This document shows positions 1-8,282 of a stretch of DNA of 64,000 nt, in pieces. The notes beneath the pieces were generated by a model. That model searched no databases. It saw only the letters and a program-made list of their open reading frames with translations, and had not been told where the DNA came from. The translations under genes and the position numbers were made by a program. The stretch's first letter is position 1. Every line of letters starts with the position of its first letter. The stretch comes from Nitrospirota bacterium (lineage in GTDB: Bacteria > Nitrospirota > Thermodesulfovibrionia > Thermodesulfovibrionales > UBA1546), in NCBI GenBank assembly GCA_009773185.1, contig WPIF01000007.1, forward strand, positions 48,206-112,205. The letters are read 5' to 3'.

Positions 1-1
1 A

Positions 2-79
2 ATGTTAACTATATCCTTCAGGGCTTCAACTTTTTCATCTGTGAAAGAAGGAGACGAAGGAGGCAAAGGGGGCAAATGA
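2..79 (+). CDS. pilO: PilO C-terminal end (partial)
   Basis: This is the last 25 codons of a gene entering from the left edge and ending in a TGA that overlaps the pilP start codon as ATGA. The visible residues LTISFRASTFS resemble the final beta strand of PilO inner-membrane alignment proteins, followed by a charged, glycine-rich tail. The pilO-pilP-pilQ order is the standard one in type IV pilus operons and carries most of the identification, because the fragment alone is too short to prove it. Confidence 0.6.
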   Translation: MLTISFRASTFSSVKEGDEGGKGGK

Positions 80-579
80 ACAGGGCAATCCTTCTATTTT
101 TTATTTTTGCAACCCTGATCTTCTTAGTCGCCTGCCAGGAAAAGGCTTCTGTCTCCAAGTCAGGACCTGCAAAGGCTGCCCAGAAAGTTGTTTCTCAGGG
201 AGACGAGGTAAAAGGGCCCAAAATAGAGGAAGAGGTTTTTTTATATGACAAAACCGGTAAAAGGGACCCATTTGTCTCTCTTCTCATAGCGGCGCAGCAG
301 GAACCGTCAAAAGGGGAAACCCCATTGGAAAGTTATGATGTTAACTCCATCAAGATATTAGGCATTGTGTGGGATGAGAAAGGCCATTATGCAGCAGTGA
401 TATTGCCTGACGGTAAGGCATATACACTGAGGGAAGGCATGACAATCGGTCTTCACAAGGGTAAGATACAAAGGATAAGCAAAAACAGCATTGTAATTAA
501 AGAGCGTGTAAAAGATTATACGGGAGAAATTAAATCAAAGGAAACAATATTGAAACTCCGCGAGGAGGAGGAAGAATGA
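76..579 (+). CDS. pilP: Type IV pilus lipoprotein PilP
   Basis: PilP is an inner-membrane lipoprotein that bridges the PilN-PilO subcomplex to the periplasmic domains of the PilQ secretin. The 167-residue product begins with a hydrophobic stretch ending in the lipobox LVAC (Cys20), then a flexible charged segment, then the folded domain from about residue 60 (YDKTGKRDPFVSL, then a beta-rich block with LGIVWDEKGHYAAVILPDG). RDPF followed by an I(L)GI(V) strand is typical of the family. The start overlaps the previous stop by 4 bases and the stop overlaps pilQ by 4, indicating translational coupling in one operon. Confidence 0.9.
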   Translation: MNRAILLFFIFATLIFLVACQEKASVSKSGPAKAAQKVVSQGDEVKGPKIEEEVFLYDKTGKRDPFVSLLIAAQQEPSKGETPLESYDVNSIKILGIVWDEKGHYAAVILPDGKAYTLREGMTIGLHKGKIQRISKNSIVIKERVKDYTGEIKSKETILKLREEEEE

Positions 580-2912
580 AACAAAAATTGATAAAAAACA
601 TTGGGGCATTAGTAATCTTAATTTTCGCCTTAGGGTGTGCAACCGGAGGTGGCAAGCAGGGAGCGGTTCAGGGAGCTCAAAATCCGGTGTTGACCGGGAT
701 AGACGTAACGGATAATAAGCTTAATATTGTTGTTGATAAGCCGTTTACATATACCATATACAAATCGTCTGACCCATATAAAGTGATTGTGGAACTTCCG
801 GATGTGCGCATGGGTTTTGCTCCTAATAAAATAAAATCTGATAAGGCAGGGATAACAGAGATTACACCCTCCCAGACAGAAGACCCGGTATCAACCAAAC
901 TCGAGATACTTCTTTCGTCTCCTGTGACTGTAGAGCCTGTGTATAAGGATACCACGCTGGCTCTCAAGGTAAAAGAAGAGCCCGAAGCAAAGGGGGCAGA
1001 GATAACATCTGAAGCGCCAAAGGCGGAAGAAAAAGTTCAGGAGGTTAGTGTTCCAACGGCAAAAGCTGAAGAGCCTGTAAAATGGGCAGAGGTAGCACAG
1101 CCGGAACAAAAGGCAATACCTGCGGCAGAAAGCAAAGAGGAACCTGCAGCTGCCGGAGCAGAACAAAAGGCGATAATGGCAGCAGCAGTTAAAGAAAATG
1201 ATACAACTACTGCCAAGCCTGAGCAAAAAACAACTGTTGCAAGAGAGCTTCCTTCTGCAACGTCAATTTTACAGGTCAAGATAGAAAAAGGGCGGGATGT
1301 CTTAAAGGTAGTAATAAAGGGTAACGGGTCTTTGAATCCTAATGTGTTCCGGCTTGATAACAGAGCTGTATTAGATATACCCAGTGTTGACATGGCTGCG
1401 GTGTTGCCTGCTGCAGTGCCATTGCCGCTTACAAGCATCAGGGCAGGCAGGCATAAAGACAAAACAAGGCTTGTGCTTGATATGAAAGAGGGGACAAGCT
1501 TTGATGTTGCAGCAATAGAGGATTCTGTAATAATTTCCTTCCGTTTGCCTGAAGAAAGATATGCGGCAAAGGCAGCCGTGGGAGAGACAAAGGTTGCTGA
1601 AGTTGAGGCAAAGGCTGTGGTTGAAACTCAGGAAAAACCCGGCGAGAGTAAATATAAAGGCCAGAAGATATCTCTTGATTTTCAGGACGCAGACATAGGC
1701 CCGATATTCAGGCTTCTGGCTGATATCAGCGGGTATAACTTTATTATTGACCCGTCTGTAAAGGGCAGGATTACAATGAAGCTTATGAATGTGCCCTGGG
1801 ACCAGGCGCTTGATATAATACTCCAGACCTTTAGTTTTGGAAAATCCGTTGAAGGCAACATAATATGGATTGCTCCTACCAGTCTGTTTGCCAAAATTGA
1901 CACTGAAAAAACAGCTGAAAAAATCCGGATGGAAAAACAGGAAGACCTTGTGCAGGAGATAGTACGGATAAATTATGCAGAGGCAGGCACTATAAGCGGC
2001 GCAATTAACAACGGCAAGTTACTCAGTACAAGAGGCACCATAACAATAGATGCCAGGATGAATACGCTCATCATACAGGATACCCAAACGAGCATTAACA
2101 AGATAAAAGAGCTTGTAAAGATAATGGATGTCTCAAAACCTCAGGTGATGATAGAGGCAAAGATAGTAACTGCCAGCACTTCCTATACCAGCCAACTTGG
2201 AATAAGGTGGGGAGGAACATTTGAGGGTGCCCCGGGTAGAACATTTGCGACCCAGACACCGGGTGCCATTACGTACGGGGGTGACACAACAGGCGCGGGA
2301 GGCATTAAGAACCTGGGCAATGAGGTGCTTGGTGCTGTCTCAGTGAATACCCCTTTGTCTTCTGTAACAGGCGCTGGCGGAGTTGTAAGTATGCTTATAG
2401 GGAGCGCCAACAGCTCACAGATAGCCCTGTCACTTCAGGCCCTTGAAACCATTAAGAAATCCAAGACATTGTCAAACCCGAGGATCTTAACAATGGATAA
2501 TGAACCTGCCACCATCACACAGGGCGTGACCTTTTATACTACCAGTATAAGCGCCGAGGGCACAAAAACAGAGGCTCAAAATGCAGCCTTAAGCCTATCG
2601 GTCACTCCCAAAATAACGCCTGATGGTTATATATCTTTAAAATTGACAGTATCCGATGACAGCCTTGCCAGCGTGACACCGCCTGTCAAGAACACCAAGA
2701 CCCTAAGCACGCAGGCCCTGGTGAAGGACGGCGATACGCTGGTCCTGGGCGGAATTTATACTGATACCGAAGTAAACGATACAACAGGAATTCCTTTGCT
2801 GAGCAAGATTCCAATTCTGGGATGGCTCTTTAAAACAAAGCAGGATACAGGCCCTGGCCCTTCAGAGATGCTTATATTCATAACTCCAAGAGTTGTGAGC
2901 AAGCCAATATAA
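576..2912 (+). CDS. pilQ: Type IV pilus secretin PilQ, with lipoprotein signal
   Basis: PilQ is the outer-membrane secretin through which type IV pili emerge. Visible parts in the 778 residues are an N-terminal signal with lipobox ALGC (Cys21), a first AMIN domain (about 36-133), an Ala/Glu/Lys-rich low-complexity linker (about 134-222), a second AMIN domain (about 230-323), an STN domain (about 365-440, SGYNFIIDPSVKGRITMKL), an N1 domain (about 460-520) and the secretin barrel domain (about 580-775), ending LIFITPRVV. The low-complexity linker leaves long open frames on the reverse strand that are not genes. A lipidated N-terminus is not universal in PilQ and may remove the need for a separate pilotin. 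Confidence 0.95.
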   Translation: MKQKLIKNIGALVILIFALGCATGGGKQGAVQGAQNPVLTGIDVTDNKLNIVVDKPFTYTIYKSSDPYKVIVELPDVRMGFAPNKIKSDKAGITEITPSQTEDPVSTKLEILLSSPVTVEPVYKDTTLALKVKEEPEAKGAEITSEAPKAEEKVQEVSVPTAKAEEPVKWAEVAQPEQKAIPAAESKEEPAAAGAEQKAIMAAAVKENDTTTAKPEQKTTVARELPSATSILQVKIEKGRDVLKVVIKGNGSLNPNVFRLDNRAVLDIPSVDMAAVLPAAVPLPLTSIRAGRHKDKTRLVLDMKEGTSFDVAAIEDSVIISFRLPEERYAAKAAVGETKVAEVEAKAVVETQEKPGESKYKGQKISLDFQDADIGPIFRLLADISGYNFIIDPSVKGRITMKLMNVPWDQALDIILQTFSFGKSVEGNIIWIAPTSLFAKIDTEKTAEKIRMEKQEDLVQEIVRINYAEAGTISGAINNGKLLSTRGTITIDARMNTLIIQDTQTSINKIKELVKIMDVSKPQVMIEAKIVTASTSYTSQLGIRWGGTFEGAPGRTFATQTPGAITYGGDTTGAGGIKNLGNEVLGAVSVNTPLSSVTGAGGVVSMLIGSANSSQIALSLQALETIKKSKTLSNPRILTMDNEPATITQGVTFYTTSISAEGTKTEAQNAALSLSVTPKITPDGYISLKLTVSDDSLASVTPPVKNTKTLSTQALVKDGDTLVLGGIYTDTEVNDTTGIPLLSKIPILGWLFKTKQDTGPGPSEMLIFITPRVVSKPI

Positions 2913-2924
2913 GATTTATCCGGA

Positions 2925-4145
2925 ATGGGCATTAGATTTTTCACTGCAGGCGAGTCACATGGCAAAGCCCTGACAGGAATCCTAGATGGGGTTCCTTCAG
3001 GGCTTTTTATTTCTGCAGATGATATAGACAAAGACCTCAGAAGACGACAGGGCGGTTACGGCCGGGGCGGCCGGATGAAGATTGAAACAGACCATGCTGA
3101 AATCCTCTCTGGTGTCCGCCGGGGCAAAACCATAGGCTCTCCAATAACAATCCTCATCGAAAATAAAGACTGGGCTAACTGGCAGAATATTATGAATCCT
3201 GAGTTAAATCCGAAATCCGAAATCCGAAATCCGAAATCAATTATTACCCGGCCAAGGCCGGGGCATGCTGACCTTGCAGGAGCTATCAAATATGATACCC
3301 ATGACATAAGAAATATCCTCGAACGGTCGAGCGCAAGAGAGACAGCGATGCGTGTGGCGCTTGGCGCAGTAGCAAAAAAGTTTCTCTCTGATTTTAATGT
3401 GATGATTGGGAGCTATGTAATAGAGATAGGCAAAATACAAGTTTCAAGTTTCAAGTTTCAAGTTTCAAGTTCAGAAAAAGAACTTTTAGAGATTTTCAAA
3501 AAAGCTGAAAAATCGCTGGTAAGGTGTCCTGACAGGAATGCTTCACAAAAAATGGTTAAATTAATTGACAGGGCAATAAAAGAGGGAAATTCTCTCGGAG
3601 GAATTTTTGAGGTGTTTGTAACAGGGCTACCTGTTGGTCTTGGGAGTCACACCCAATGGGACAGGCGGCTTGATGGCAGGCTAGCACAGGCATTGATGTC
3701 TATTCAGGCAATAAAAGGCGTTGAGATTGGCATGGGCTTTGAAATGGGCAGGAGATTTGGCTCAGAGGTTATGGATGAAATTTTTTATAGCCAGGAGCCA
3801 GGAGCCAGGAGCCAGAAGTCAGGAGGTTTCTTCCGCAAGACTAATAATGCAGGCGGAATTGAAGGGGGCATGACAAATGGAATGCCGGTAATCCTCAGGG
3901 CAGTGATGAAGCCGATACCCACATTAAGAAAATCTCTTGGTTCAGTTGATATAAATACAAAGAAGCCTTTCAAGGCAGCCTATGAGCGCTCTGATGTATG
4001 TGCTGTGCCGGCTGCAGGAGTTGTAGGCGAGGCAATGGCAGCGCTTGTTATTGCAGATGCATTTCTGGAAAAATTCGGCGGTGACAGCATGGCAGAAGTT
4101 AATAGGAATTATAATTCCTATCTTAAATATATTTCAAAATTCTGA
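2925..4145 (+). CDS. aroC: Chorismate synthase
   Basis: AroC converts 5-enolpyruvylshikimate-3-phosphate to chorismate using reduced FMN, the last common step of aromatic biosynthesis. Family motifs are clear: FFTAGESHGKALTG at the start, RRQGGYGRGGRMKIE, RPRPGHADLAG, SARETA, and GFFRKTNNAGGIEGGMTNG. At 406 residues it is longer than the common 350-390. The surplus sits in three loops encoded by tandem 7-bp repeats (3206-3238, 3438-3471, 3789-3823), giving NPKSEIRNPKS, SSFKFQVSS and SQEPGARSQKS. The frame is intact. It starts 12 bases after pilQ and heads aroC-aroK-aroB. Confidence 0.95.
   Translation: MGIRFFTAGESHGKALTGILDGVPSGLFISADDIDKDLRRRQGGYGRGGRMKIETDHAEILSGVRRGKTIGSPITILIENKDWANWQNIMNPELNPKSEIRNPKSIITRPRPGHADLAGAIKYDTHDIRNILERSSARETAMRVALGAVAKKFLSDFNVMIGSYVIEIGKIQVSSFKFQVSSSEKELLEIFKKAEKSLVRCPDRNASQKMVKLIDRAIKEGNSLGGIFEVFVTGLPVGLGSHTQWDRRLDGRLAQALMSIQAIKGVEIGMGFEMGRRFGSEVMDEIFYSQEPGARSQKSGGFFRKTNNAGGIEGGMTNGMPVILRAVMKPIPTLRKSLGSVDINTKKPFKAAYERSDVCAVPAAGVVGEAMAALVIADAFLEKFGGDSMAEVNRNYNSYLKYISKF
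3206..3238 (+). repeat. 7-bp tandem repeat inside aroC (AAATCCG)
   Basis: Four complete AAATCCG units and a partial fifth run back to back within the coding sequence. They encode NPKSEIRNPKS just before the conserved RPRPGHADL motif. The tract lies where other chorismate synthases have a variable loop, so the protein probably tolerates it. Confidence 0.9.
3438..3471 (+). repeat. 7-bp tandem repeat inside aroC (CAAGTTT)
   Basis: Four CAAGTTT units plus CAAGTT lie in the coding sequence and are translated as a VSSFKFQVSSF-type string after EIGKIQ. The reading frame is kept. The unit differs from that of the other two tracts in the gene but its length is again exactly 7. Confidence 0.9.
3789..3823 (+). 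repeat. 7-bp tandem repeat inside aroC (AGCCAGG)
   Basis: Five 7-bp units, AGCCAGG three times then AGCCAGA and AGTCAGG, encode SQEPGARSQKSGG just before the conserved FFRKTNNAGG motif. The last two units have diverged by single bases, so the tract is not brand new. Confidence 0.9.
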
Positions 4146-4191
4146 TAAAGGCTTTAAGAAGGGCTGTCTTTCGCTTGTTACAATTTTATTA

Positions 4192-4305
4192 AGGCATGGC
4201 ATTATTTTTTCACTCATTCTCGCTGCGCTCCGAGGATTTTGCCTCTTTATTTTTAAAAATTTAATGGGCTTCGGCAAAATAAACCGCTCAAATACTATAT
4301 CCAGC
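4192..4305 (-). repeat. Palindromic intergenic element, copy a
   Basis: This copy has the shared core: CTCATTCTCG, a CTCCGAGGATTTTGCC block and the matching GGCAAAATAAACCGCTC block, whose ATTTTGCC and GGCAAAAT segments pair. Its outer arms are the weakest of the seven copies, with only short patches of complementarity, so it may be decayed. It occupies most of the aroC-aroK gap. The strand given is the one on which arm mismatches in the other copies are G-T. Confidence 0.8.
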
Positions 4306-4354
4306 TTGTAATATTTAGATGCAATCTTGAAAAGCATTCATGTAAAATATCGTC

Positions 4355-4864
4355 ATGAAAAACATCGTGCTTACAGGGTTTATGGGAACCGGGAAATCCG
4401 AGGTGAGCAGGGAGCTATCGCGGATTCTTGGCTGGAAGTCGATTGATATTGATGCTGAGATAGAAAAATCACAGAAGATGGCAATAACAGAAATATTCAG
4501 GCAATCCGGAGAACCGAAATTCAGGGACATTGAGACAGAGACGATAAAAAAGTTTTCAGGAAATAAAAATGTTATTATTTCAACCGGAGGCGGGGCTGTT
4601 TTAAGACAGGAGAATATGGATGTCTTGAGGGAAAAGGGAGTTATTGTATGCCTTGCAGCAAGGCCTGAGACCATACTTCAGAGGACGAGCAAGAATAATG
4701 ATAGGCCATTACTGCAGGTTGATGAACCATTAAAAAAAATCAAGGAACTCCTTGAATTCAGAAAGCCTTATTATGAAAAGGCGGATATAATGATAGATAC
4801 GGAGGGAAAGACGCCTCTGGAGGTTGCGGAGGAGATAATTGAGAAGGTGAAAAATGAAGGTTAA
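4355..4864 (+). CDS. aroK: Shikimate kinase
   Basis: AroK phosphorylates shikimate at the 3-hydroxyl with ATP. The 169-residue protein has the P-loop GFMGTGKS (residues 8-15), the shikimate-binding DIDAEIEK and RDIE segments, the GGGAVL motif near residue 78, and the lid arginines in RPLL. The start is supported by position of the P-loop. No Shine-Dalgarno precedes the ATG, but TAAAAT lies 6 bases upstream (4343-4348), so the message may be leaderless. Its stop codon overlaps the outer arm of element copy b. Confidence 0.93.
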   Translation: MKNIVLTGFMGTGKSEVSRELSRILGWKSIDIDAEIEKSQKMAITEIFRQSGEPKFRDIETETIKKFSGNKNVIISTGGGAVLRQENMDVLREKGVIVCLAARPETILQRTSKNNDRPLLQVDEPLKKIKELLEFRKPYYEKADIMIDTEGKTPLEVAEEIIEKVKNEG

Positions 4865-4987
4865 AATACAAGGGATAACTCTTTCTCTCATTCTCGCTTC
4901 GCTCCGAGGATTTTGCCTCTTTATATTTGAAGTTGGCTGTAGGACTATCGGCAAAATAAACCGCTCAAGAGTCATCCCTTGCATTTT
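4863..4987 (-). repeat. Palindromic intergenic element, copy b
   Basis: The outer arms 4863-4883 and 4967-4987 are 21 bases each and match as inverted repeats at 19 of 21 positions. Both mismatches are A-C on the plus strand, hence G-T on the minus strand. Inside is the conserved core with the pairing ATTTTGCC/GGCAAAAT blocks and the CTCATTCTCG hairpin side. It fills the aroK-aroB gap, and the left arm begins within the aroK stop codon. Confidence 0.9.
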
Positions 4988-5017
4988 AGAAAGCTATTTT
5001 AAAAATGAGAAGTTGGA

Positions 5018-6115
5018 ATGGATAAGGTAAGAGTTAAGCTCAAAGAAAGAAGTTATGACATCTGTATTGGGAGCAATATACTCGGTGATATTGGGGCAAG
5101 GCTCAAATCATTTAAGATAAGTCCGAAAATTGCAATAATAAGCAATCCTGCTGTATTTACCCTCTATGGCAAAAAAGTTCTGGCTTCAATGAAAAAGGCC
5201 GGCTTTGATGTTAAGACAGTTATAATTCCTGATGGAGAAAAATATAAAGACATAAACACTGTGCAAAAAATTTATGGAGAACTCCTGAGGCAGAGGCTCG
5301 ACAGGAAATCTGCTCTCATAGCGCTCGGAGGCGGGGTGATTGGAGATATAACCGGGTTTGTTGCGTCAACGTATATGAGAGGGATAGATTATATCCAGAT
5401 TCCGACTACTCTCCTTGCGCAGGTTGACAGCTCTGTCGGAGGCAAGACCGGAGTCAATCACAAACTCGGGAAAAATATGGTAGGCACGTTCTACCAGCCA
5501 AAACTTGTGTGGATTGATATTGATACACTGAAAACTCTGACTAAAAGGGAACTCGTTGCAGGGCTAGCTGAGGTTATCAAATACGGCGTGATAAAGGATA
5601 AGAAACTATTCGATTTTTTAGAAGACAATATGAGGAAAATCTCTTATCTTGACAAAAGTGCATTGCACCATATCATCAAACGCTCATGCGAGATTAAGGC
5701 AGATGTTGTTTCAAAGGATGAGAAAGAGTCAGGCCTGAGGGCGATATTGAATTACGGGCATACAGTCGGCCATGCTATCGAGACGGTTACAGAATATAAA
5801 AAATTCCTGCACGGCGAGGGAGTGGCTATAGGGATGTCCCTTGAGGCAAAGCTGGCTGAGATTATGGGCTTTCTCAGGATACATGATGCGCTGAGGATAA
5901 AAGCCCTGATTAATTTCTACGGCCTTCCATCAGAAATGCCAAAAAACCTGAATATAAATTCTCTCATGTCTGCGATGCAGCTTGATAAAAAGGCAGTTGC
6001 AGGGGAGTTGAAATTTATATTGCCTGAGAGAATTGGGAAGGTGAGGATTGAGAAAGGAATTTCGATAGATAAGATCAAGCAGGCATTGGGACAGAAGTCA
6101 AAAGTAAAGGCCTGA
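5018..6115 (+). CDS. aroB: 3-dehydroquinate synthase
   Basis: AroB cyclises DAHP to 3-dehydroquinate using NAD and a divalent metal. The 365 residues show the NAD-binding PDGEKYK and ALGGGVIGDITGFVA motifs, the substrate-site TTLLAQVDSSVGGKTGVN, and the metal-binding glutamate and histidines in LAEVIKYG, NYGHTVGHAIE and LHGEGVAIGM. Length is normal. It closes the aroC-aroK-aroB cluster and converges with selB 15 bases away. Confidence 0.96.
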   Translation: MDKVRVKLKERSYDICIGSNILGDIGARLKSFKISPKIAIISNPAVFTLYGKKVLASMKKAGFDVKTVIIPDGEKYKDINTVQKIYGELLRQRLDRKSALIALGGGVIGDITGFVASTYMRGIDYIQIPTTLLAQVDSSVGGKTGVNHKLGKNMVGTFYQPKLVWIDIDTLKTLTKRELVAGLAEVIKYGVIKDKKLFDFLEDNMRKISYLDKSALHHIIKRSCEIKADVVSKDEKESGLRAILNYGHTVGHAIETVTEYKKFLHGEGVAIGMSLEAKLAEIMGFLRIHDALRIKALINFYGLPSEMPKNLNINSLMSAMQLDKKAVAGELKFILPERIGKVRIEKGISIDKIKQALGQKSKVKA

Positions 6116-6130
6116 ACTCAGCCTCTCTTA

Positions 6131-8011
6131 CTACCCTTTCACCAAAAACTTTCTCACATCTCCCACGCGCATTGTGATGCGCTGGGTATCGAGGTATTCG
6201 AGGAAGGGGAGGGCGTATTTGCGGGATGTTCCAAGCACATCCCTGAATTCCGCTACTGTCATCTCTTTTTTCTTATTGTAAAAATCTTTGAGCATGGCAA
6301 GCATTTTATCGTAAACAATTTTTGTAATATAAATCGTCTCATTAATCCTCACGAGCTTTCCTTGTTTTGTCATGAGCTTAAGGATGTCATCGAGCTGTTT
6401 CGGCTGCATTTTGAGAGCGGTTAACAGCTCCTCTTTCAACAAAGGCTGGAAACCTGCCTGTTCAAGTATGGTTATAATCTTTGTCTCTATGCCCTTATCT
6501 ACCTCTGAGAGCGTTGCCTTGAAACTTGCCGAGCGCAAAAGGTCTTTATCGCTTACAACATCTTTCATTGCGCCAATCAGGGCATTAAATATCTTCTGCT
6601 CTATTTTAAGCTGTGCCCTGACCTCTTCCTTGGGCATTCCTGATTGCAAAGGGTTTTGTTTATGGAATGGGATAAGGATTTTATTAATGCCTTCTTTTAT
6701 TGAATTAACCGCACTGTCATGAATAAGAATATCCTCGAACCGGACTACGGCAGTTTTTTCTTTTAAAGAGCGGATTGCATCCCTGATTGCAGGGGTATCT
6801 GCATTTATCCAGCCTTCAATCAGAGAAACAGGCATCCCATGAACACCTGCCTTTTTAATCTTCATGGCTATTTTTTCATCAAGCACTCCTTTTTCAAAGA
6901 CCTCCAAATCTCCCAGGCCCTCGCTCTTTTTCCTTCTTGAAGGATAGGCATCAAGTATTTCACCGCCTCCGATTGTCTCGACAGGCGAGAACCTTCTTAT
7001 GATGTATCTGTCCCCTGACATTGAAATTACAGGCTCCTGTAGCCTAAACTGGCAGAAACAGCCCTCCGCAGGCTTTAGTTCGTCTCTGTCATATAAAATC
7101 ACCCTTGCAATCACCTCCGATGTCCCTGAATGAAAGTGAACAAGGCTCTTGTTCTTTAAGACAGGAGAATCCTTGAGAAGCTCGATCTTTGCATCTATTG
7201 TTTTTGTGGGCGAGAATCTCTCCGGTATAACTACCACATCGCCTCTTCTTAAACTGTCTTTCTCAACCCCTGTGAGGTTTATGGCAACCCTCTGACCTGC
7301 ATATGCGGTCTTTATCGCCTTGCCGTGGCTGTGAAGCCCTCGAACCTTGGTGCTTATATTAGACGGCAATATATCAACCGCATCATCAACAGATATGCTT
7401 CCTGAAATAGCAGTTCCTGTAACAACAGTCCCGAAACCTTTTAATGTGAATACCCTGTCTATTGGAAGCCTGAAAAGTCCTTTGGTAAGCTTTGGCTGAA
7501 TCTTTAGAGCGACTTCTTTTATTTTTTCTTTTAAGGTATCAATATTTTTCCCTGTCTTTGATGAAACAGGAATTATCTCTGCATTTTCAAGAAAAGTGTC
7601 TTTTACAAAGCCTCTTACTTCGTCTGAAACAAGCTTAACCCAGTCTTCCTCAACAAGGTCTGTCTTTGTTATTACTATGAGGCCGGATTTAATCTTCAGA
7701 AGGTTGCAGATTGCAAGATGCTCCCTGCTCTGGGGCATTATGCCTTCGTCAGCGGCAATTACAAATAGAACAATGTCTATTCCGCCTGCGCCTGCAAGCA
7801 TGTTCCTTACAAGCCTTTCATGCCCCGGCACGTCAACTATCCCGACTGTAAGGCCGTCAGGGTATACAAGGTCGGCAAAACCGAGGTCAATCGTGATTCC
7901 GCGCTCTTTTTCCTCTTTCAGCCTGTCAGGGTCTATGCCTGTCAGGGCTTTAACAAGAGCGCTTTTCCCGTGGTCTATATGGCCGGCTGTGCCGAGGATT
8001 ACGTAATGCAT
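6131..8011 (-). CDS. selB: Selenocysteine-specific elongation factor SelB
   Basis: SelB is the GTPase that brings selenocysteyl-tRNA to recoded UGA codons. The start is placed at the ATG reading [17 protein letters not shown], because the P-loop (GHIDHGKS) lies at the very N-terminus in this family; the frame is open further upstream but only through repeat element c. Other G motifs are DVPGHE and TKTD. EF-Tu-like domains 2 and 3 follow to about residue 340, then winged-helix repeats that bind the SECIS RNA, giving 626 residues. A promoter at 8021-8050 supports the short start. No selA, selD or tRNA-Sec gene is visible here. Confidence 0.93.
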   Translation of the reverse strand: MHYVILGTAGHIDHGKSALVKALTGIDPDRLKEEKERGITIDLGFADLVYPDGLTVGIVDVPGHERLVRNMLAGAGGIDIVLFVIAADEGIMPQSREHLAICNLLKIKSGLIVITKTDLVEEDWVKLVSDEVRGFVKDTFLENAEIIPVSSKTGKNIDTLKEKIKEVALKIQPKLTKGLFRLPIDRVFTLKGFGTVVTGTAISGSISVDDAVDILPSNISTKVRGLHSHGKAIKTAYAGQRVAINLTGVEKDSLRRGDVVVIPERFSPTKTIDAKIELLKDSPVLKNKSLVHFHSGTSEVIARVILYDRDELKPAEGCFCQFRLQEPVISMSGDRYIIRRFSPVETIGGGEILDAYPSRRKKSEGLGDLEVFEKGVLDEKIAMKIKKAGVHGMPVSLIEGWINADTPAIRDAIRSLKEKTAVVRFEDILIHDSAVNSIKEGINKILIPFHKQNPLQSGMPKEEVRAQLKIEQKIFNALIGAMKDVVSDKDLLRSASFKATLSEVDKGIETKIITILEQAGFQPLLKEELLTALKMQPKQLDDILKLMTKQGKLVRINETIYITKIVYDKMLAMLKDFYNKKKEMTVAEFRDVLGTSRKYALPFLEYLDTQRITMRVGDVRKFLVKG

Positions 8012-8020
8012 ACTCTGAAA

Positions 8021-8050
8021 ATTATATACGAAATCGGTAGTGTTTTGTAA
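8021..8050 (-). promoter_or_regulatory. selB promoter
   Basis: Reading leftward, TTACAA (8045-8050) and TATAAT (8021-8026) are separated by 18 bases. The -10 box ends 9 bases before the selB ATG, so transcription would begin only a few bases before translation and there is no room for a Shine-Dalgarno site. Confidence 0.6.
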
Positions 8051-8058
8051 CTTATTGC

Positions 8059-8191
8059 AAAAGGCAGGCATAATATCCTCGCTCATTCTCGGGCTGACGC
8101 CCTCCGAGGTATTTTGCCTCTTTGTCTTCAATATGGATTACTGTAGGACTATCGGCAAAATAAAACCGCTCGAATACTATGCCTGCCTTTT
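8059..8191 (-). repeat. Palindromic intergenic element, copy c
   Basis: Arms 8059-8076 and 8174-8191 are 18 bases long and pair at 17 positions; the one mismatch is A-C on plus and G-T on minus. The core contains CGGGCTGACGCCC as its hairpin tip and the ATTTTGCC/GGCAAAAT pair. It lies between the divergent selB and NIF3-like promoters. Confidence 0.9.
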
Positions 8192-8218
8192 TAACAACGA
8201 ACAGGATAGGAGCAAGAA

Positions 8219-8247
8219 TTGACAAATATAGGGACAACAAATACAAT
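8219..8247 (+). promoter_or_regulatory. Promoter of the NIF3-like gene
   Basis: TTGACA (8219-8224) and TACAAT (8242-8247) are spaced by 17 bases, a near-consensus sigma-70 promoter. Transcription should start near 8254, leaving a short leader with an AAGGACGG ribosome-binding site before the TTG at 8283. Confidence 0.7.
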
Positions 8248-8282
8248 AAATCAGTAAATTTACATAAAGGACGGATATAAAA

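Noticed and set aside
1-75. An N-terminal extension of PilP, in frame to the left edge
   Set aside because: The lipoprotein signal fits the ATG at 76 and a different frame ends there as pilO with the usual ATGA overlap.
1037-1462. Long reverse-strand ORFs inside pilQ
   Set aside because: They mirror the Ala/Glu/Lys low-complexity linker of PilQ; composition bias explains the lack of stops.
3206-3471. CRISPR array
   Set aside because: Units are 7 bp and contiguous, with no spacers. No cas genes are present.
2925-4145. Frameshift or assembly error in aroC
   Set aside because: The three odd segments are tandem 7-bp repeats in variable loops and all conserved motifs remain in one frame.
4134-4984. 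Reverse-strand ORFs in copies a and b with similar peptides (ERFILP..., IKRQNPRS)
   Set aside because: The similarity comes from the shared repeat DNA. The frame is not kept in copy c and there is no ribosome-binding site, so this is not a conserved protein.
8012-8131. A 40-codon N-terminal extension of SelB
   Set aside because: The extension is read through repeat element c and lies upstream of a good promoter; the SelB P-loop belongs at the extreme N-terminus.
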